Below, in pieces: positions 14,913 through 19,118 of a DNA stretch of 19,118 nt. How positions within the stretch are numbered: the first letter of the stretch is position 1; every line of letters starts with the position of its first letter. The stretch is from DATEPR01 sp036502345 (GTDB lineage: Bacteria; Actinomycetota; Actinomycetes; Mycobacteriales; Pseudonocardiaceae): NCBI GenBank assembly GCA_036502345.1, contig DASXYT010000019.1, forward strand, positions 1 through 19,118. The letters run 5' to 3'. Both the position numbers and the translations under genes were made by a program. The notes below the pieces were generated by a model. The model was given only the letters and a program-made list of their open reading frames with translations, did not search any database and was not told the origin of the DNA.

Positions 14913-16634
14913 GTGGCGACGGCTGGCGGCAGTGCGGGACAGACCGATGACCGGTACAAATGGGTCGCACTGACCAACACGACAGTCGGCGTACTGCTCG
15001 CCACGATCGACTCGTCGATCATGCTGATCGCGATGCCGGACATCTTCCGCGGCATCCACCTCGACCCGCTGGAACCCGGCAACAGCGCGTACCTGCTGTG
15101 GCTCATCCTCGGCTACCTGGTGACCAGCAGCGTGCTGGTGGTCAGCGTCGGGCGGCTGGGCGACATGTTCGGCCGGGTCAAGATGTACAACCTCGGCTTC
15201 GTGATCTACACGTTCGCGTCGCTCGCGCTGACCATCGACTGGATGTCCGGCCACGGCGGCGCGATCTGGCTGCTGGTGTGGCGCATCGTGCAGGGCGTCG
15301 GCGGAGCGTTCCTGGTCGGCAACTCCGGCGCCATCCTGACCGACGCGTTCCCGGCCCGGCAGCGTGGCCTCGCGCTGGGCATCAACAACGTCGCCGGCAT
15401 CAGCGGTTCGTTCATCGGGTTGGTGCTCGGCGGCCTGCTCGCCCCGATCAACTGGCGGCTGGTGTTCCTGGTGTCGGTGCCGGCCGGGCTGTTCGGCGCG
15501 ATCTGGGCGTTCCGCAAGCTGCGCGATCTCGGTACCCGCTCCGGTGAGCCGATCGACTGGCTGGGCAACGTCACGTTCGCGGCCGGCCTGATCCTGGTCA
15601 TGGTCGGCATCACGCACGGTATCCAGCCCTACGGCACCAACGTCATGGGCTGGACGAACCCGACCGTGATCGGCTCGCTGGTGCTCGGCGCCGCGCTGCT
15701 CATCGCGTTCGGCGTCATCGAGACCAGGGTCCGACATCCGATGTTCCGGTTGCCGCTGTTCCGGATCAGAGCATTCACGTTCGGCACGCTCTCCACGTTC
15801 CTGTCCGCGCTGGGCCGCGGCGGCCTGATGTTCATGCTGATCATCTGGCTGCAGGGGATCTGGTTGCCGCTGCACGGCTACTCGTTCGAGCAGACGCCGC
15901 TGTGGGCCGGTATCCATATGTTGCCGCTGACGGCGGGTTTCCTGTTGGCCGGGCCCATCTCGGGGTATCTGTCCGACCGGTTCGGGGCCAGACCGTTCGC
16001 CACCAGCGGCATGCTGGTGGCGGCATTGACGTTCGGGCTGCTGGAACTGCTGCCGATCGACTTCCCGTATCCGGCGTTCGCCGGCATCCTGCTGCTCAAC
16101 GGCCTCGCCATGGGCTGTTTCGCGTCGCCCAACCGGGCTGCCGTGATGAACAGCCTGCCGATGCAGCACCGGGGTGCGGGCGGCGGCATGAACGCCACGT
16201 TCCAGAACTCGGCGCAGGTGTTCTCCATCGGCATCTTCTTCACGCTGATGATCACCGGCCTGGCCGCCGTGCTGCCGCAGACACTGACGTCCGGCCTGAC
16301 GGCGCACCACGTGCCGGCAGCGGTGGCAGCCGCGGTCGGCGCGACACCGCCCGTATCCGTGCTGTTCGCCGCGTTCCTCGGCTACAACCCGATCCAGCAC
16401 CTGGTGGGCAACAACGTGCTCAACCACCTGCCGGTCGCCGACCGGACAGCGTTGACCGGCAACGGTTTCTTCCCCCGGCTGATCTCCGGCCCGTTCCACG
16501 CGGGCCTGCACGTCGCGTTCGGTTTCGCGATAGCGGCATGCCTGATCGCGGCGGCGGCCAGCCTGTCCCGAGGCACCAAGTACGTCGCGGCGGACGAATT
16601 CGTCCCGGCCAGCCGGACAAAGGTGGAGCGTTAG
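14913..16634 (+). CDS. MFS transporter (DHA2-like, 14 helices)
   Basis: A 573-residue integral membrane transporter. Helix 1 carries TTVGVLLATIDSSIMLIAMP with acidic Asp33 at the place of the DHA2 signature. The motif A equivalent is GRLGDMFGR at 80-88. A helix-5-like stretch GISGSFIGLVLGGLLAP follows. A long extracytoplasmic segment near residues 460-540 (QTLTSGLTAHHVP onward) precedes the last helix, and the tail is basic and hydrophilic. GTG at 14913 is preferred, 6 nt after GGAGGG (14901-14906); the frame opens at a TTG at 14892 that overlaps the ligase stop and has no ribosome binding site. Co-expression with an acyl-CoA ligase suggests transport of the same acid or export of a product; the direction cannot be seen. 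Its stop codon overlaps the stop of the convergent espG. Confidence 0.92.
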   Translation: MATAGGSAGQTDDRYKWVALTNTTVGVLLATIDSSIMLIAMPDIFRGIHLDPLEPGNSAYLLWLILGYLVTSSVLVVSVGRLGDMFGRVKMYNLGFVIYTFASLALTIDWMSGHGGAIWLLVWRIVQGVGGAFLVGNSGAILTDAFPARQRGLALGINNVAGISGSFIGLVLGGLLAPINWRLVFLVSVPAGLFGAIWAFRKLRDLGTRSGEPIDWLGNVTFAAGLILVMVGITHGIQPYGTNVMGWTNPTVIGSLVLGAALLIAFGVIETRVRHPMFRLPLFRIRAFTFGTLSTFLSALGRGGLMFMLIIWLQGIWLPLHGYSFEQTPLWAGIHMLPLTAGFLLAGPISGYLSDRFGARPFATSGMLVAALTFGLLELLPIDFPYPAFAGILLLNGLAMGCFASPNRAAVMNSLPMQHRGAGGGMNATFQNSAQVFSIGIFFTLMITGLAAVLPQTLTSGLTAHHVPAAVAAAVGATPPVSVLFAAFLGYNPIQHLVGNNVLNHLPVADRTALTGNGFFPRLISGPFHAGLHVAFGFAIAACLIAAAASLSRGTKYVAADEFVPASRTKVER

Positions 16635-17308
16635 GGTCGCACCATTGCCTGGTGGGTGCCGCGTAGCCGGGTCAGCAGCAGCGCCCTGGTGGCCGGTGCG
16701 ACGGAGATGTAGTCGTCCGCCGTGACCACGACGACGCGCCCGATGTCGTAGTCCTGGTAGCGGATCGGGACGCTGACCCGGTGCCGTCCATAGTGGTCCC
16801 GAACGCCGACGTACAACTCGCCCTGGCCGAGCAGTCGGCGCCGGCTCAACGTGGTGAGCACGCCGGCGTCGGTCAACCTGACGTTCAGGGCGTCGATCGG
16901 GGCAGGGCGAGCGTCCGGGACCTGCCGCAACAGGGTCTCGGGCAGCGACTGGTGCCGCAGCCAGGACAGCGTGACCGCGGCACCCTTCCGGTTGATGATG
17001 ATTCCGTCGTCGCCTCTGGCGGCCACCACGACGGAATGCTGGCGGCCGGCCCGCGCGATGATCGCCGTGTACTCGACGACCGGGTGAGCCACCACGTGCA
17101 GGCTGTCCAGCACGTCGCCGTCGAGCCGACCGTGCCGATCCACCCACCCGACCTCGCGGAACTCCGTCCACGCGGCGGCCTCGGCCTCCCGGTCCCCGTC
17201 CGGGTCGTGCCAGACCGCGCCAGGCCGGATCGCCACCGGCAGTTCGCCGATGCCCTGTGCGCGCAACATCGTGGCCAGCGCGTCAACCGTGACCGTCACC
17301 GGACCCAC
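16631..17308 (-). CDS. ESX secretion-associated protein EspG
   Basis: A 225-residue cytosolic protein of the EspG family, chaperones that bind the tips of PE-PPE type substrates of type VII (ESX) secretion. Recognisable parts are the N-terminal GPVTVTVDALATMLRAQGIGELP, AAWTEFREVGWVD, a central VVVAARGDDGIIINRKG and the C-terminal LLLTRLRGTHQAMVRP. It is shorter than mycobacterial EspG (usually above 250), as in many Pseudonocardiaceae. GTG at 17308 is kept as the start; GTG 17299 is possible and neither has an ideal ribosome binding site. It lies 25 nt after the PPE-like gene, its likely client. Its TAA shares bases with the TAG of the MFS gene on the other strand (16631-16634). Confidence 0.85.
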   Translation of the reverse strand: MGPVTVTVDALATMLRAQGIGELPVAIRPGAVWHDPDGDREAEAAAWTEFREVGWVDRHGRLDGDVLDSLHVVAHPVVEYTAIIARAGRQHSVVVAARGDDGIIINRKGAAVTLSWLRHQSLPETLLRQVPDARPAPIDALNVRLTDAGVLTTLSRRRLLGQGELYVGVRDHYGRHRVSVPIRYQDYDIGRVVVVTADDYISVAPATRALLLTRLRGTHQAMVRP

Positions 17309-17333
17309 AGCAACAGTCGCCCCCTGTCTGTGG

Positions 17334-18638
17334 CTAGTCCTCGCCGATCACCGGCGGTGCGACCATGTCGGAAATGCCGAAGGTCGCCTCGCCGTCCTCG
17401 TCAAGGACGTACTTCCGCTTGTGCTCGCCGTCGCCACCGCCTCGACCGCCGCGACCGCCCGCCATCGGACCGGCCGCTGTCGACGTCGAACCGGGTGTGG
17501 TCGCGTTTCGTTCAGCGGCCAGTGCTTCTTCCTCGGCAGTAGCGGGTGCCGCACCGCTGCGAGCACCCTCGCTGTCGCCCCCGATACCCGACCGTGTCCC
17601 GGGAGCCTGACCCGCCAACGGTGTGGAGCGGCCGCCTGTTCCGATCCCGCTGCGGAACCCCGAGCCGCCAGCGACGCCCTCGTCGCCCCCGAATCCGCCG
17701 GACCGGAGAGCAGCCGTCCGGCCCTCGTTCTCGGCACCGCCACCGAACGGGGGCACGGCGCCTCCGCCGAACCCGATCGGTTCTTCGGTCGGCCATGCCG
17801 GTTGGCTGGAGCCTGGTATGGAACCGCTGCCTGTTCCGGTGGGCGGGGTGTGGCCGGGAGAGGGTGTGGTGACCGGGGGAGCGGCACTCGAGACCGTCGT
17901 CGGTACGGTGCCGATCCCGGAACCCGTTGGTGGCGTCGGGGCAGTGGAGACCGGACTGCGACCGGATGGCACCGCCGGTTGACCGAGCTTGCTCGTGCCG
18001 GTGGTGGCAGTGCTCCTGGTGCTCGCGCTGCTGGTGCGAGCAGTGCTCGATGGCAGGCGTGGAGCGGATGTGCTCCCAGTCGCTGTGGAGGCCGTATCGG
18101 CGGTCGGCAGCGTCACAGAGACGGGTGCGGTCGGCGAGGCCACCGAATCCGCAAGGGGCGGCAGGTTCGAGGTGTTGTACTGGCTGGCGGAGACGTACTT
18201 CTGATAGGCGTCCACATTGGCCTGCTGAACGGCGTGATGCTGCTCCATCTGCACCAGCGCCCCCACCGGCGGCTGACCCAGGAGCGCCGAACCGATCGCG
18301 TCCACCATCGATGGCTCAGGCGGCACCTGCTGGACCTCGGCGGCCGCGGTGTGGAAGCTACCGACCTGACGTGAGATCAGATCTTGAGCGGTACCGAGTT
18401 GCTGCCCAGTGGTCAAGGAGTTCTCGGCCAGCGGCGTGAGCCCCTGCGACGCGGCTTCCGCCGCGTCGCCCTGCCAGCCGGACTGGATGCCATCCACCAG
18501 TTTCTGCACCGAAACAGCACTGTCCGGGTACCAGTCGGCAAGTTCCTGCGCGATCTGCTGCGCAGACTCCAATCCGGCTGTGCCCTTGGCCTGTGTATGG
18601 AAGTTCTGATAGATCTGGTCCGCAGTCATCGACCCCAT
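17334..18638 (-). CDS. PPE-like ESX substrate with disordered Pro/Ser/Thr/Gly-rich region
   Basis: A 434-residue protein. Residues 1 to about 165 are helical and carry a WXG-type turn (G-W-Q-G, Trp55-Gly57) between helices, as in PPE/WXG100-like folds. The stretch from about 170 to 400 is low-complexity: first Thr/Ser/Pro-rich, then Gly-rich (GFGGGAVPPFGGG, GIGTGGR, GGRGGRGGG). The last residues form a compact charged tail (KRKYVLDEDGEATFG, then APPVIGED) resembling tails I recall from other Pseudonocardiaceae PPE proteins. No signal peptide and no clear YxxxD/E secretion motif are seen. ATG 18638 is chosen over GTG 18641, because an AAGGGGGG run is 6 nt away from the ATG but only 3 nt from the GTG; the GTG overlaps the lipoprotein gene's TGA. 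EspG downstream is the probable chaperone. Confidence 0.8.
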   Translation of the reverse strand: MGSMTADQIYQNFHTQAKGTAGLESAQQIAQELADWYPDSAVSVQKLVDGIQSGWQGDAAEAASQGLTPLAENSLTTGQQLGTAQDLISRQVGSFHTAAAEVQQVPPEPSMVDAIGSALLGQPPVGALVQMEQHHAVQQANVDAYQKYVSASQYNTSNLPPLADSVASPTAPVSVTLPTADTASTATGSTSAPRLPSSTARTSSASTRSTATTGTSKLGQPAVPSGRSPVSTAPTPPTGSGIGTVPTTVSSAAPPVTTPSPGHTPPTGTGSGSIPGSSQPAWPTEEPIGFGGGAVPPFGGGAENEGRTAALRSGGFGGDEGVAGGSGFRSGIGTGGRSTPLAGQAPGTRSGIGGDSEGARSGAAPATAEEEALAAERNATTPGSTSTAAGPMAGGRGGRGGGDGEHKRKYVLDEDGEATFGISDMVAPPVIGED

Positions 18639-19118
18639 CACGCGCCCCCCTTGAGATTCGCGATCACATCCGCCGCAGCCTTACCGGCCAACGAACAAGC
18701 CTGCGTCGCGTTGGCCGGATTGTTGTACTGAACGAAGAACGCCAGTTGATCGCTGACACCGACATTCAGCACGCAGTCACCGTTGGCCCGCTGATCGCCC
18801 AGTCCGTCGCCGTATACGGCGGGATAACCGGTGACGGTGGTCGGCTGCCAGTACGCGTAGGTCGACTGCTTCGCGTACAGGTCGGACAAACCATGGGTAT
18901 TGGCGGTATCCCACGAGACAGCGACAGCCCCGCCGGCCTCACCCGCCCAGCTACAGGCCTTTCCGTTGGCGTCGCTGTCCGAATTGCTGATGGCATCAGT
19001 GAGGCCGACGCCGGCCACGTTGCTCAAGGTCAGCGATGAACATGGCTTGGCGACCAGTGCAGACGCGTTCAGCGGTTGGGTGACCTTCGGTGCCGAAGGT
19101 GGCGTGCTGGAACTCGCT
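18638..19118 (-). CDS. DUF3558 family lipoprotein, 5'-partial
   Basis: The C-terminal 159 residues are visible; the start, signal peptide and lipobox lie beyond the window end. The visible part begins in a Ser/Pro linker (SSSTPPSAPKVTQPLNASAL) and then the DUF3558 core, with cysteines spaced as in the family (K-P-C-S-S-L, G-K-A-C-S-W, G-D-C-V-L and Q-A-C-S-L-A-G-K) that likely form two disulfides outside the cell. DUF3558 proteins are surface lipoproteins of unknown function, abundant in Pseudonocardiaceae and often next to PPE and EspG genes. The stop TGA overlaps a GTG at the start of the PPE-like gene, so this is the first visible gene of a three-gene operon. Confidence 0.85.
   Translation of the reverse strand, partial: ASSSTPPSAPKVTQPLNASALVAKPCSSLTLSNVAGVGLTDAISNSDSDANGKACSWAGEAGGAVAVSWDTANTHGLSDLYAKQSTYAYWQPTTVTGYPAVYGDGLGDQRANGDCVLNVGVSDQLAFFVQYNNPANATQACSLAGKAAADVIANLKGGA

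Noticed and set aside
12766..14970. Long minus-strand open frame (734 codons) opposite the full-length acyl-CoA ligase
   Set aside because: High third-position GC commonly opens antisense frames in such genomes. Its translation is rich in Arg, His, Gln and Asp without any recognisable domain, while the plus strand has a complete enzyme.
14730..17171. 813-codon minus-strand open frame opposite the MFS gene and running into espG
   Set aside because: Low-complexity Arg/Asp/Gln/His-rich translation with no domain. The MFS protein on the plus strand has all its helices and motifs.
17440..18120. Repeats in the Gly- and Thr/Ser-rich part of the PPE-like gene as a tandem DNA repeat
   Set aside because: The repetition is at the amino-acid composition level; no regular DNA repeat unit is visible.
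17250..18374. Plus-strand open frame opposite the PPE-like gene
   Set aside because: The minus strand has a coherent PPE-like protein in an operon with overlapping starts; the plus frame is Arg-rich low complexity.

Overview
This is a high-GC actinobacterial chromosome segment. Strong G/C bias at third codon positions, frequent GTG starts, purine-rich ribosome binding sites and 4-nt stop/start overlaps all point that way. The DUF3558 lipoprotein, PPE-like protein and EspG trio at the right end suggests the Pseudonocardiaceae (Amycolatopsis, Kibdelosporangium, Lentzea or Saccharothrix type). The family is an inference; the genus cannot be read from the window.

Left part (1-6250): a short-chain dehydrogenase/reductase gene, cut by the window edge and broken by a one-base deletion in its NNAG motif; htpG (Hsp90) with a 14-bp inverted repeat directly before its ribosome binding site; a 69-residue Mop/TOBE (molbindin-like) protein on the other strand; a small SAM-dependent methyltransferase; and a tetR/DHA2-type MFS exporter pair with a perfect 23-bp palindrome in front of tetR. 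Both convergent junctions here (after htpG and after the exporter) hold strong nested hairpins that look like bidirectional terminators.

Middle (6248-16634): an acyl-CoA metabolism locus. A minus-strand operon reads gntR, enoyl-CoA hydratase-like crotonase, acyl-CoA dehydrogenase, an ADP-forming acyl-CoA ligase homologue that lacks the ATP-grasp half, and an alpha/beta hydrolase. A second minus-strand operon (tetR, TesB-like thioesterase) diverges from a plus-strand operon (full-length ADP-forming acyl-CoA ligase, 14-helix MFS transporter). Together these could import or export a carboxylic acid, activate it to its CoA ester, desaturate and hydrate it, and release CoA, under two repressors. 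The substrate cannot be read from the sequence.

Right end (16631-19118): a minus-strand ESX (type VII secretion) accessory operon of DUF3558 lipoprotein (cut by the window edge), a long PPE-like protein with a disordered Pro/Ser/Thr/Gly-rich middle, and EspG. The espG stop codon overlaps the MFS stop codon on the opposite strand. No tRNA, rRNA, CRISPR array or insertion sequence was seen, and no gene-free stretch exceeds 300 bases.
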